A stretch of 19,211 nt of DNA from Sulfolobus sp. UBA167 (GTDB lineage Archaea; Thermoproteota; Thermoprotei_A; Sulfolobales; Sulfolobaceae). Below are positions 6,911-13,883 of the stretch, piece after piece. The translations under genes and the position numbers were made by a program. Within the stretch, counting starts at the first letter, position 1. Every line of letters starts with the position of its first letter. Below the pieces are notes generated by a model. It had not been told where the DNA came from, ran no database searches, and was given only the letters and a program-made list of their open reading frames with translations. Location: NCBI GenBank assembly GCA_002495845.1, contig DAHF01000054.1, positions 1-19,211 of the forward strand, given 5' to 3'.

Positions 6911-7507
6911 TTATCTAGATAATAAGTTTTCTATAAATGAAACCAGTCTGGTCCCGTCCTTGACCACGTCTTGGACGCATATCCATCCGTTGGGTACACT
7001 ACAATTAGACCTGAAAGCCACTGCGACGACTCCTCTCTTGAAGAGTCTAGAATATTCCTTTATTTGCTCATAGTTTACCGATCTCACTTTAGCCTCAACT
7101 GGTACGACGCCGTTGACTATGAAGTCTGGTCTATTGTGGTATTTCATTCCAGTTATTCTAGACAAGGAAATGAACTGCTCCCTCTGCCTCTCGACGTGGA
7201 ACTTCTCAGACAACAAGTTGAAAATGTAGTCTTCGAAGAGCTTGCCCTCCACTCTGTTGATTTCCATTGTTCTTTCTCTCTCGTCAGGGAAACACAGTAG
7301 TGAGTTTGGATCTATTTCTACATTTGCTTTGTATGCAATTAATTTGGCTCTCTCTACTCTAGGGTCTTCCTTGAACTTAAAATTCAGAATTTTTTCTCCA
7401 TCTGAGTTCAAAACTCTAACTATTCCTTTACCGCACAATACCTTGAGCTTACCATTTTCAGATGGAGTTATTATGCCATCAATTAGATCTGCGTTGTAAA
7501 TGATCAA
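6911..7507 (-). CDS. PD-(D/E)XK nuclease-like protein
   Basis: The 198-residue soluble protein shows a restriction-endonuclease-like core in its second half. An alpha helix carries an acidic residue (E87/E92 in RVEGKLFEDYIFNLL), followed by R126-P-D128-F-I and then VEAK (E138-A-K140), giving the D-x(9)-E-x-K signature. A helix with Q148 and the strand GVVAVAF come after. The first 80 residues form an additional, unrecognised domain. Such folds occur in Holliday-junction resolvases, RecB-like exonucleases and DNA repair or defence nucleases; substrate is undetermined. Translation starts at TTG (7507), since an in-frame TAG lies four codons upstream. The gene precedes purT by 13 bases, probably an operon of convenience, and diverges from the polyprenol-kinase-like gene. 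Confidence 0.8.
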   Translation of the reverse strand: MIIYNADLIDGIITPSENGKLKVLCGKGIVRVLNSDGEKILNFKFKEDPRVERAKLIAYKANVEIDPNSLLCFPDERERTMEINRVEGKLFEDYIFNLLSEKFHVERQREQFISLSRITGMKYHNRPDFIVNGVVPVEAKVRSVNYEQIKEYSRLFKRGVVAVAFRSNCSVPNGWICVQDVVKDGTRLVSFIENLLSR

Positions 7508-7533
7508 GTTGAAGTCCTAAAAAGATCAGAGAC

Positions 7534-7543
7534 TTTAAATTTT
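7534..7543. promoter_or_regulatory. Nearly palindromic TATA box between divergent genes
   Basis: TTTAAATTTT is centred about 28 bases before ATG 7566 (plus) and about 31 bases before TTG 7507 (minus). Because TTTAAA is self-complementary it could nucleate transcription in either direction. Confidence 0.5.
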
Positions 7544-7565
7544 AGCCTTAAAAACTGTCGTTTGG

Positions 7566-8219
7566 ATGATCGGGAATTACATTACGTTAAATGACGTGTT
7601 ATGGGGCGTAGCACTCACGGTTTGGGTCGCACTCGTAACAGTCGTGATCTCCAAGTATGTGGCTAAGTTGACTACAATATATGTTGCGAGGAAGGTCATT
7701 CACATGCTTGGAGGAGGTGTGGTAGCAATATTATCCCCGTTCATTTTCTCTTCTCCCTTAGTACCTATCCTGGATTCATATCTGCTTATGGGTATCCTCC
7801 TCTACGTTAGGTTCAGGAGAGAAGGGTTCAAATGGTTTCAGGAAGAAGGAAACTACGGGGAAATCTTCTTTACATTTTCTTTTGGTACTCTCCTTCTACT
7901 TATGTGGATAATCGAGCCTAACTATTGGTATTCAAACGACGTCTTCATACCAATCCTTCCCTTAATCTTCATGTCTTTTGGCGACGGTATTACAGGGATC
8001 ATAAGGAATTATGTATACAAGAGGAGAGTCAAGGGGTTATGGGGTTCACTAGGGATGTTGCTATTCTCCATGGTTGCAGGCTATGCAGTTTTCTCAGTGC
8101 CTGGTTTGATAGCTGGAGTGATAGCTACCGTAGTAGAAGTGCTTCCTCTTATTGACGACAATATTTCAATTCCTTTTGCTTCATTTGTGGTCCTCTACCT
8201 TCTCATTAAGGTATTCTAA
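7566..8219 (+). CDS. Polyprenol (dolichol/phytol) kinase-like membrane CTP transferase
   Basis: This is a 217-residue integral membrane protein with about six hydrophobic segments. It carries the conserved pattern of the dolichol kinase/phytol kinase/CDP-diglyceride synthetase group: RKVIH (42-46) followed by a glycine-rich membrane segment, FGDGITG (138-144), KGLWGS (156-161), and the late E191...DDN (197-199) near IPF. Family members transfer phosphate from CTP to an isoprenoid alcohol. In an archaeon the likely substrates are dolichol or geranylgeraniol, linking it to N-glycosylation carrier or lipid salvage. It is distinct from the CDP-archaeol synthase CarS family, though that alternative cannot be fully excluded. 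The start at ATG 7566 fits the TATA box 28 bases upstream. Confidence 0.8.
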   Translation: MIGNYITLNDVLWGVALTVWVALVTVVISKYVAKLTTIYVARKVIHMLGGGVVAILSPFIFSSPLVPILDSYLLMGILLYVRFRREGFKWFQEEGNYGEIFFTFSFGTLLLLMWIIEPNYWYSNDVFIPILPLIFMSFGDGITGIIRNYVYKRRVKGLWGSLGMLLFSMVAGYAVFSVPGLIAGVIATVVEVLPLIDDNISIPFASFVVLYLLIKVF

Positions 8220-8224
8220 TCTCA

Positions 8225-8406
8225 GTGAACTACCCACCCTTACGGAGCATCACCAACTCGCGATTCTCCTTCTCTGAGCAACCTCGATCTTTACCTACGA
8301 GGTCGATGGAACCGTTCTGTGATGTTCCGTGCAGTTACGGAGGGCTTGATCTCTACAGTGTAAGTTCTCCCAGCCGTACTGACCCAGCTCAGCTTGGTCT
8401 AGATAT
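8225..8406 (-). pseudogene. Decayed TnpB-like (IS200/IS605) 3' end with structured-RNA features
   Basis: No intact gene exists here. The minus strand keeps open, protein-like stretches in two frames: LGQYGWENLHCRDQALRNC continuing to a TAG at 8295-8297 and resuming as VKIEVAQRRR, and in another frame VGKDRGCSEKENRELVMLR up to the TAG at 8230. Resemblance to C-terminal tails of Sulfolobales TnpB proteins is from memory and uncertain. The same segment has hairpins at 8381-8399 (9-base arms, one mismatch), 8326-8341 and 8281-8303 (6-base perfect arms). It ends in a GTAAGGGTGGGTAGTT block directly beside the kinase-like gene stop. That combination (tnpB tail, hairpins, defined end) is what an omega-RNA plus right end of a TnpB element looks like. 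No upstream tnpB body is present. Confidence 0.4.
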
Positions 8407-8591
8407 TATTTTGTGGTTTAGTATTTTAAAAAAAACTCTTCTAGGAGCTATCCATACCCTTATGGAAGGGATTTTCACCTCCTTAACGCCCTTCAGGTTA
8501 AAGTATTCTAATCAGACAGGGAAACGGTCTTCACCAATCGGTAAACCATCACGTCATCATGTGGTTCTAGCTTGAATTCAACTTTCTTAAT
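8389..8591 (-). pseudogene. Frameshifted relic of an unrecognised protein
   Basis: On the minus strand a protein-like stretch (KKVEFKLEPHDDVMVYRLVK then TVSLSD) runs from about 8591 to a TAG at 8508. One frame over, LEYFNLKGVKEVKIPS followed by IRVWIAPRRVFFK runs from 8511 to a TGA at 8389. The junction sits at the same point, so a single-base indel near 8510 would join them into about 67 residues. No ATG, GTG or TTG is positioned to start the first part; an in-frame stop lies four codons above 8591. It is most simply a truncated and frameshifted gene fragment next to the TnpB-like remnant. Family not recognised. Confidence 0.35.
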
Positions 8592-8660
8592 AAAAAGCTA
8601 AAGTATACGTTAAAACCTATGGAGTACCTCGAAAACTAAATGTCAGCTCTAGTCAAGCTC

Positions 8661-8667
8661 TTAATTA
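8661..8667 (+). promoter_or_regulatory. TATA-like box for the hypothetical gene at 8687
   Basis: TTAATTA is centred about 23 bases before ATG 8687 but only 8 bases before ATG 8672, which favours the downstream start. Confidence 0.35.
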
Positions 8668-8686
8668 GGCTATGCTCTCTTTTCAT

Positions 8687-9118
8687 ATGCAATGGTTAAT
8701 GGATTCAAGTCAGATGGCGTGGGACGATTATGCCTCAATATTTGAGGACTACTCTAACGCAGCAGTTTACGTAGATCGTATAACTTTTACAGTACAAGCT
8801 GTAAAGGTGAGCGACATCGGCGATTTCTATTCTAGCTTCTCGGTTCTGCTCCAAGGCGGGTACCTATCGAAGTACAAGCCTGTTTACATCAAGCTTGAGA
8901 AGTACGTGGCTTTTCCGACTTATAGAGAAAACGTAGCTGTGAGACTTTCAAGACTGAAGGGATGGAGGAGGGTGAGCTATTACGTGGAATGGAACCACAT
9001 AGCCTCATGGGTTATAAAGGACTGCGTCAGGTGCGAAGCTGAGCAGAAAGCCCACATGGAGGTAAACGAGGCAGGGCTCTCCGACGATGACCTGGTAAGG
9101 ATACACTCTTCTCTCTAG
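8687..9118 (+). CDS. Hypothetical protein, 143 residues
   Basis: I do not recognise this soluble protein. It is rich in aromatic residues (DDYASIFEDYSNAAVYV near the start; GWRRVSYYVEWNHIASW in the second half). It has a single pair of cysteines (CVRCEAEQ) and a charged, helical C-terminus. The pattern suggests a small alpha/beta domain. There is no membrane segment. The longest reading begins at ATG 8672, but a TATA-like TTAATTA at 8661-8667 sits correctly for a leaderless start at ATG 8687; ATG 8699 or 8711 are further alternatives. The gene ends in a 4-bp convergent overlap with the FAD oxidoreductase gene. It follows about 450 bases of gene debris, so it could be a lineage-specific gene. 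Confidence 0.65.
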   Translation: MQWLMDSSQMAWDDYASIFEDYSNAAVYVDRITFTVQAVKVSDIGDFYSSFSVLLQGGYLSKYKPVYIKLEKYVAFPTYRENVAVRLSRLKGWRRVSYYVEWNHIASWVIKDCVRCEAEQKAHMEVNEAGLSDDDLVRIHSSL

Positions 9119-10122
9119 AGTTCATGGGGCTCCCTTCCAAGGTCGAAGTTCTCGACTCCGTTAAATCTATCTAACATATACGGTCTTCTTTCTTCTCCTT
9201 TGTCTATCATCATCTCTAAGAGCATAGCCATTCCCGGTCCTACTTCGGCTCCGTAACCGTTTAAGCCCCCTACTAAATAGAGATTGTCCTTAAGTCTGCC
9301 GTATACTGGTCTCATATCAGGTGTCCCCTCGCAGAAGTTCCCGGAGACGTATATGGGGCGCGATTCGAACCTGGTCTTGATCCTAGAGATCACCAGATCT
9401 CTGTCCTTGATCTCAGGTTTTCTCGCTTTTCCATCCTCAGGCGGTCTCATCTCTATTATGTCGCCGTCTCCTGCTATGAAAAGAGGAGAGCCTATCCCTA
9501 TGGCAGGTCTTGAATAGAAACCCAACACGTAGTCGTATACTATGAACTTATCTAGTTCTCTTCTATGTCCTTTCATCAGCGACGCCCAGCAATAATATGG
9601 CTTTAAAGGTATTCTCTGGTCTATGATGTTGCTGTTCCATCCTCCAGCAGTCAAGACGAAAACGTCGAAATCTCCTGTTATGTCCTTTCCGTTAGCTTTG
9701 ACTGTGGCCTTCTTCTCGCTTGTAAGAACCCCAACCTTAGCCTTCTCTTTGGGTACCTCAGTGAGGTCTTTTATGCTAACCAGTGAATCTCCTCCTTTTG
9801 CTTCCAACGCCTTGTCACCTATCCAGTCTACATATGTCTCCTTGACCGAAACTCCGTGTTCAGTCCACGACGAAATTAGGTCATCTCCGACTTTTCCTAT
9901 TGTGTATGAAGTGAAGTCCATCCTTTTGATTTTATATTTCTTGTAAAATTCCAAAGATAAGGACGCTAGCTCCACATCACAATCCTTCAAAAGCAAGGAG
10001 TGTATAAGCGTGGGGAACTGTGTCTTTACCGATGCGTCAAATATTTTCACTTCATGCTTTTCCGACAGTATCCTATACAAGGAACTGCCTACTATGCCTC
10101 CTCCTATAATACCAATCTTCAC
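9115..10122 (-). CDS. FAD-dependent oxidoreductase, DAO (D-amino-acid/sarcosine oxidase-like) family
   Basis: The 335-residue protein has the ADP-binding GxGxxG at its extreme N-terminus (G7-G-G9-I-V-G12 in KIGIIGGGIVGSS), followed by an acidic strand end (VKIFDA). A second FAD contact, VFVLTAGGWNS, lies in mid-sequence. Near the end is the family's C-terminal flavin motif, NLYLVGGLNGYGAEVGPGMAMLLEMM. DAO-family enzymes oxidise amines, amino acids or 2-hydroxy acids in the cytoplasm; the substrate cannot be assigned. The ORF could extend to 10221, but that region would overlap the divergent gene and contain the promoter. GTG at 10122 places the GxGxxG at the N-terminus, as usual, and lies about 20 bases from the TATA-like box. 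It converges on the hypothetical gene at 8687 with a 4-bp overlap. Confidence 0.87.
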   Translation of the reverse strand: MKIGIIGGGIVGSSLYRILSEKHEVKIFDASVKTQFPTLIHSLLLKDCDVELASLSLEFYKKYKIKRMDFTSYTIGKVGDDLISSWTEHGVSVKETYVDWIGDKALEAKGGDSLVSIKDLTEVPKEKAKVGVLTSEKKATVKANGKDITGDFDVFVLTAGGWNSNIIDQRIPLKPYYCWASLMKGHRRELDKFIVYDYVLGFYSRPAIGIGSPLFIAGDGDIIEMRPPEDGKARKPEIKDRDLVISRIKTRFESRPIYVSGNFCEGTPDMRPVYGRLKDNLYLVGGLNGYGAEVGPGMAMLLEMMIDKGEERRPYMLDRFNGVENFDLGREPHEL

Positions 10123-10135
10123 GTTAGATACAACA

Positions 10136-10149
10136 TGTTTATAACTTAA
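10136..10149. promoter_or_regulatory. TATA box shared by the DAO-family and nucleotidyltransferase-like genes
   Basis: TGTTTATAACTTAA lies between the divergent starts. Its core is about 26 bases from ATG 10169 (plus) and about 20 from GTG 10122 (minus). It is the only good TATA-like element in the gap. Confidence 0.5.
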
Positions 10150-10168
10150 TCTAGTAAAAACGCTTCCG

Positions 10169-10972
10169 ATGATAGTAGAGGGATATTTACTGAGATACAA
10201 AGGAATTACGTGGGCCGTCAAAGGATGCGACCATCCTGAAGGTTACGCAATAGCAATGCCGAGAGAGATTGGTGGAGTCAAGATCAAGGGTCTGAAGGAA
10301 GGCATGAAATATGTAAAAGAGAGGTTTCCAGAGTTAATTACGTATTACGACAAGGTAGGCTCCGAGGTGCCTTTAGTACCGTTGGATGAAAGCGTTGTTA
10401 TAGATCCTTTTAGAGTCCTCCCTAAGGATCCAACTTCAATGGAGTTCGCATCCTTCTTTCCAAAGATCGGAATTACTGGGAGCATGGCATACAGCGATTC
10501 CTGGAGGGATGTGGACTTCCTGTCCTTTAACGCTAGTGACTATAGAACTCTCCTTCTCATGAGGGAGGAAGGCAAAACAATCCCTTTAACGACGATACGG
10601 GAGGACGAAGTGGAGACTCTTGACTCTATATCATTTAGAAAGCTAAAGCATGGGAGGGTAACTGAAGGAATTTACAAGGGGATGGAGTACACTTTCAAGA
10701 TAGTAGAATGTGTCGAATTTCCCCCTGTAGAGGAAAGAGAAGAGTTCCACGGGGAAGTAGAAATAATTCAGGAAATCAAGCCACATACAATTCCCGCAAT
10801 TTACTTGGCAATGGATAAGGGAGATAATGATTTCAATTTGACCTCATTTAGGACTAGATTTACAGAACTCAAAAGGGGTGATAAGTTGAGAATTAAGGGA
10901 ACTCTTCTTAAAAGGAAGGGAGGTTTCCTTGATCTCGATCTCGATATTGCTGAGAAAGTATCTCTTCTGTGA
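10169..10972 (+). CDS. Archaeal predicted nucleotidyltransferase-like protein
   Basis: This soluble 267-residue protein has a mid-region GITGSMAYSDSWRDVDFLSF in which G104-S105 followed by D114-x-D116 resembles the GS-x(n)-DxD active site of pol-beta-type nucleotidyltransferases. The N-terminal part (residues 1-90) contains KGCDHPEGYAIAMPR and a PLVPLDESVVIDPFRVLP segment typical of an archaeal family of predicted nucleotidyltransferases, as I recall it. The C-terminal ~80 residues are beta-rich and basic (KRGDKLRIKGTLLKRKGG), possibly an OB-like nucleic-acid-binding module; this part is inference. Its start at ATG 10169 fits the TATA spacing. The final 65 bases run antisense to the 3' end of the membrane-protein gene. 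Substrate unknown. Confidence 0.75.
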   Translation: MIVEGYLLRYKGITWAVKGCDHPEGYAIAMPREIGGVKIKGLKEGMKYVKERFPELITYYDKVGSEVPLVPLDESVVIDPFRVLPKDPTSMEFASFFPKIGITGSMAYSDSWRDVDFLSFNASDYRTLLLMREEGKTIPLTTIREDEVETLDSISFRKLKHGRVTEGIYKGMEYTFKIVECVEFPPVEEREEFHGEVEIIQEIKPHTIPAIYLAMDKGDNDFNLTSFRTRFTELKRGDKLRIKGTLLKRKGGFLDLDLDIAEKVSLL

Positions 10973-11435
10973 TGTTGTTAATTTTCTTGATCAAGAACCC
11001 GGAAGTAAGCCCGTTTAAGACGACGTTTAGTATTACTAGAACCGAGGGGTCACCGTAGGTATTGGATGACGCCCTAATGAATGATTTTCTGAGGTAATAA
11101 GAAATTATTATCTGGTTTATGAAAGGGATCTCGATCACTATTCCGAGGAAAAGCAACAATATGACTTGAAAAACTGAGACCTCTCCTCCTGATATCATGT
11201 AAGTTTTCGCCATTGCGTCGTAGGTGAAGTAAGTTATCGCTATTTGTGTAATGAAGTATAACATGAGAAAGATGGAAGAAGCATAGATCAAGGGTACATT
11301 TGATATTTGGATCTGGATGGAACCAACTAAGGAAATCCTTATGGATTCGACATAGAGGAAGATCGCGATGGGCAATGATATTGTATGAAGGACACCCACT
11401 AAGGGAGCTATTACGCTGTAAACGCCGTTTCTCAT
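10908..11435 (-). CDS. Small multi-pass membrane protein of unknown function
   Basis: The 175-residue protein has about four hydrophobic helices: residues 8-28, 48-72, 86-108 and 128-148. A basic, polar C-terminal tail (KKINNITEEILSQQYRDRDQ) is probably cytoplasmic. It has no recognisable transporter or enzyme motif. The gene diverges from moaB, with a TATA-like box (minus AGATATTTTC, 11457-11466) about 27 bases before ATG 11435. Its last 65 bases overlap convergently the nucleotidyltransferase-like gene, including a GATCTC tandem repeat that encodes RDRD here and LDLD on the opposite strand. Family not recognised. Confidence 0.75.
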   Translation of the reverse strand: MRNGVYSVIAPLVGVLHTISLPIAIFLYVESIRISLVGSIQIQISNVPLIYASSIFLMLYFITQIAITYFTYDAMAKTYMISGGEVSVFQVILLLFLGIVIEIPFINQIIISYYLRKSFIRASSNTYGDPSVLVILNVVLNGLTSGFLIKKINNITEEILSQQYRDRDQGNLPSF

Positions 11436-11440
11436 AACAT

Positions 11441-11450
11441 TATATTTAAG
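11441..11450 (+). promoter_or_regulatory. TATA box for moaB
   Basis: TATATTTAAG is centred about 28 bases before ATG 11474, a strong archaeal TATA match. It begins only 6 bases from the divergent membrane-protein start. Confidence 0.6.
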
Positions 11451-11456
11451 CTGGGT

Positions 11457-11466
11457 AGAAAATATC
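11457..11466 (-). promoter_or_regulatory. TATA-like box for the membrane-protein gene
   Basis: The minus strand reads AGATATTTTC, about 27 bases before ATG 11435. It lies inside the initiation region of moaB, so the two promoters interleave. Confidence 0.4.
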
Positions 11467-11473
11467 TTTATTC

Positions 11474-12016
11474 ATGTCCCATTCGCATAAGGAACACAGA
11501 GCTCATGCCCCGAGAGATCTAGGTTTTTACGTTATCACCGTTAGCACATCAAGGTTTGAGAAATCTAAAAGAAAGGAGCCAATAGTAGACGAGTCAGGAG
11601 ACGTAGCTAAGCAACTTATCATAAGCTCAGGGAACAAACTTGAGGGCTACTCCTTAATTCCAGACGACAAACTCATGATACTTAAGGCTGTTGTCGATGC
11701 TTTGTGCAAGGAAACAGTTGACGTTGTGGTAACTACTGGTGGTACTGGTTTCACTCCGTCCGACATGACCGTAGAAACTCTGAGGGGTATATTTGATAGA
11801 GAAGTGGAAGGATTCGGACAAGTGTTCCGCTACCTAAGCTTCAGTCAAGAAGAAGTGAAAAGCGCTTCCTATCTCTCTAAGGCGACAGCAGGGATAATCA
11901 AGGGGAAGCTCATCTATGTACTTCCAGGTTCGCCTGACGCTGTGAAGCTAGCGATGTCAGAGCTAGTCCTTCCCGAAGCAGGCCACTTGATATATCTAGC
12001 TAGGTCTGAGCATTAA
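11474..12016 (+). CDS. moaB: Molybdenum cofactor biosynthesis protein MoaB
   Basis: This MogA/MoaB-type enzyme adenylylates molybdopterin before metal insertion; in hyperthermophilic archaea the same family serves tungsten or molybdenum cofactor synthesis. The 180-residue protein carries the family signature TTGGTGFTPSDMTVE at 87-101, with G89-G90 and D97 in the nucleotide/pterin site. The PGSPDAVKLAM segment (151-161) and the N-terminal FYVITVSTSRF strand are also present. Length is normal, with a histidine-rich N-terminal extension (MSHSHKEHRAH) that could bind metal but is outside the fold. No other cofactor genes are adjacent. The leaderless start at ATG 11474 fits the TATA box 28 bases upstream. 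The 3' end overlaps the FAD/Fe-S gene by 17 bases, tail to tail. Confidence 0.94.
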   Translation: MSHSHKEHRAHAPRDLGFYVITVSTSRFEKSKRKEPIVDESGDVAKQLIISSGNKLEGYSLIPDDKLMILKAVVDALCKETVDVVVTTGGTGFTPSDMTVETLRGIFDREVEGFGQVFRYLSFSQEEVKSASYLSKATAGIIKGKLIYVLPGSPDAVKLAMSELVLPEAGHLIYLARSEH

Positions 12017-13883
12017 TGAGCATTGACTTTATTTTTTCTATGAAATTGGAATCCCTCAGTTCATAAGGTAGAGAAGGCACGTAAATGTAAAGTAACTTCA
12101 ATGTGTTATGAGGTAGATCATTAAAACTCTTAGAGATGATCTCTTCTTGGATATTCTGTAATACATTATCGTCAATTCCTTCGAACCAACTTAGGTCGTC
12201 CAAAATCATTTGAGTTCCTTCTGTATTTTTCTTAACTTTATCTTTTATCTGCTTGAAAGTCTCGGTGAGATCTGGAATCTGAGGTAGTTCCAAATCAAGG
12301 ACTGAAGGGATTCCTAAACCTTTGCTTGTGAAAGGACATAGCGTTACGTCCGCTTTAATATCTGTTCTCATTCCTTCTCTGTTTACCTTGTTGAGGAAGA
12401 ATGTACTGCATCCATGTATTTTTTTGTCGTCGCTTATCTTAGGCTCATTCTTCAGCAAACAAGGCACATGGACGGACTTTCCGTTTACAAGGTCAGGGTT
12501 CTTCTCGAGCAGTATATTTCCTATGAATTCTACCTGAAGTACCTTTCTTGCCTTCAATATCTGAAGGTAATATTGGTCCTCAGGCGTGATTGTTATGAGT
12601 TCCTCAATTCCGACAAGTTCATTCATGAGGAAATCTAAGTCAGGGTTTCCTCTTATTAGTGAATTTGGATTCACATTTAAGTAAATGAATCCGACATCCA
12701 CGTCAAGCTTTGAAAGATATTCTATGGTTCTAAGAGCGTAATCATAAAGTTCTGCTGAAATCGGAGTCAATACCACGTTTATTCTTTTCCTCAAGTCGTT
12801 AAGAGGTGGTCTGGGACTCTGTTGAGGCAATGCTGGGTTTATGAACTTTCGTAAATCTGTGACTATGTCTAGCTTTACAGGGCATACGTCCATGCATTTA
12901 CCGCATACATGACAGTTGGAGACTTGGTCTGCCTTTCCCTCGCTCTGCAGTACATAAAATCCTAGAGGTGTGAAAGAGATATCGTTGCCTCTCTGTTTAC
13001 CATGAGGGCATACATCTACGCAAGATCCACAGAGTATACAACCATTAAATATTGATTCTTCTATGGAGAACTTAACGTTGGGGATGCCAAGCAGTTTGTT
13101 CTCGCTCGATATCGAGTACGCTACCTTATCTTTCCTCACTCTAATTACTGCGAAATCAGCTAGCTCTATTGTGGCTTCAAGGGAGAATATGTTATCTAGA
13201 GGTAGCTCTCCTTCGTAGTAAAAAGGAGAGCTTATCTTATCGTAAAATGGTTCTCCTGGATTGCTCGAGCTAAGGAAAGACTTGACTAGCATTTCCCTTG
13301 TATCTGGATACGAAACTATCACTTTCACACCTTCTTTATCCTTAACGATAGAGACATCTCTAAATACTGGAATCGCGTTGCCATACCAATTTCTAACCAT
13401 GGAGAACAATGAGCTAGTGCTTCCTCTCCACTCTCTCCACGTTATTTTCTTGCTTTCTTTCTTTATGAATACTTTCAGGGGTATCCCTCCTTTGTATTTT
13501 CCCTGATAGAGCGTTCCGTTGAATCCCTCTATTTCCACCTTACTTGCCATAGACCCAAATTCGTTTAAACCAAATATAGGGTCGTCAAAGAACAAGGTTC
13601 CTCCTACAGTGAAGTTCAAATTTCCATATAATTCCACGTTATACCTTTCTAAAACCTCCTTCCAAGTAGTTCCGGCCTTTACAGCTATCCTGTCACCTAG
13701 GTCTTCAATACCCACATATTTGTTCATGTTTACTATTATATCTCCCTCAGATCCCCTGAACATCTCAAATCTGGGCACAGAACCTTGTGGTATTTCAACT
13801 CCATCTACAAAGCTGATCACCTTAGACGGTATTTTCCCTTTCTTAGACGGAGAAAGAGCTGAGAAGACGTATTCCTCGTACAT
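12000..13883 (-). CDS. FAD-binding (PCMH/GlcD-like) oxidoreductase fused to a 2x[4Fe-4S] ferredoxin domain
   Basis: The N-terminal region resembles a PCMH-type FAD domain (VGIEDLGDRIAVKAGTTWKE, then NFTVGGTLFFDD). A bacterial-ferredoxin module follows at residues 282-334: C282-x2-C285-x2-C288-x3-C292-P and C324-x2-C327-x2-C330-x3-C334-P, binding two [4Fe-4S] clusters. The last ~290 residues sit where GlcF/HdrB-like CCG domains would be. Only scattered cysteines (VPCLLKN, IHGCST, VTLCPF) are seen and no CCG pair, so this part is divergent or degenerate. The layout recalls GlcD-GlcF fusions that oxidise 2-hydroxy acids, but substrate is unknown. The start is ATG 13883, overlapping the helicase stop as TGATG and preceded by GGTGG 4 bases away; the longer GTG start at 13904 is rejected. 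The gene is co-transcribed with the helicase gene. Confidence 0.85.
   Translation of the reverse strand: MYEEYVFSALSPSKKGKIPSKVISFVDGVEIPQGSVPRFEMFRGSEGDIIVNMNKYVGIEDLGDRIAVKAGTTWKEVLERYNVELYGNLNFTVGGTLFFDDPIFGLNEFGSMASKVEIEGFNGTLYQGKYKGGIPLKVFIKKESKKITWREWRGSTSSLFSMVRNWYGNAIPVFRDVSIVKDKEGVKVIVSYPDTREMLVKSFLSSSNPGEPFYDKISSPFYYEGELPLDNIFSLEATIELADFAVIRVRKDKVAYSISSENKLLGIPNVKFSIEESIFNGCILCGSCVDVCPHGKQRGNDISFTPLGFYVLQSEGKADQVSNCHVCGKCMDVCPVKLDIVTDLRKFINPALPQQSPRPPLNDLRKRINVVLTPISAELYDYALRTIEYLSKLDVDVGFIYLNVNPNSLIRGNPDLDFLMNELVGIEELITITPEDQYYLQILKARKVLQVEFIGNILLEKNPDLVNGKSVHVPCLLKNEPKISDDKKIHGCSTFFLNKVNREGMRTDIKADVTLCPFTSKGLGIPSVLDLELPQIPDLTETFKQIKDKVKKNTEGTQMILDDLSWFEGIDDNVLQNIQEEIISKSFNDLPHNTLKLLYIYVPSLPYELRDSNFIEKIKSMLINAQT

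Noticed and set aside
6278..6922. Plus-strand ORF of 214 codons antisense to purT
   Set aside because: It lies entirely opposite a clearly conserved purT frame; its serine/leucine-rich composition is that of a shadow frame.
8225..8575. Plus-strand ORF of 116 codons
   Set aside because: Its translation is serine/proline-rich without domain character, and it runs antisense to the better-supported TnpB-like and relic frames with no promoter.
10123..10221. 33-codon N-terminal extension of the DAO-family gene
   Set aside because: It would cover the promoter and the start of the divergent gene; the GxGxxG motif belongs at the N-terminus, so GTG 10122 is preferred.
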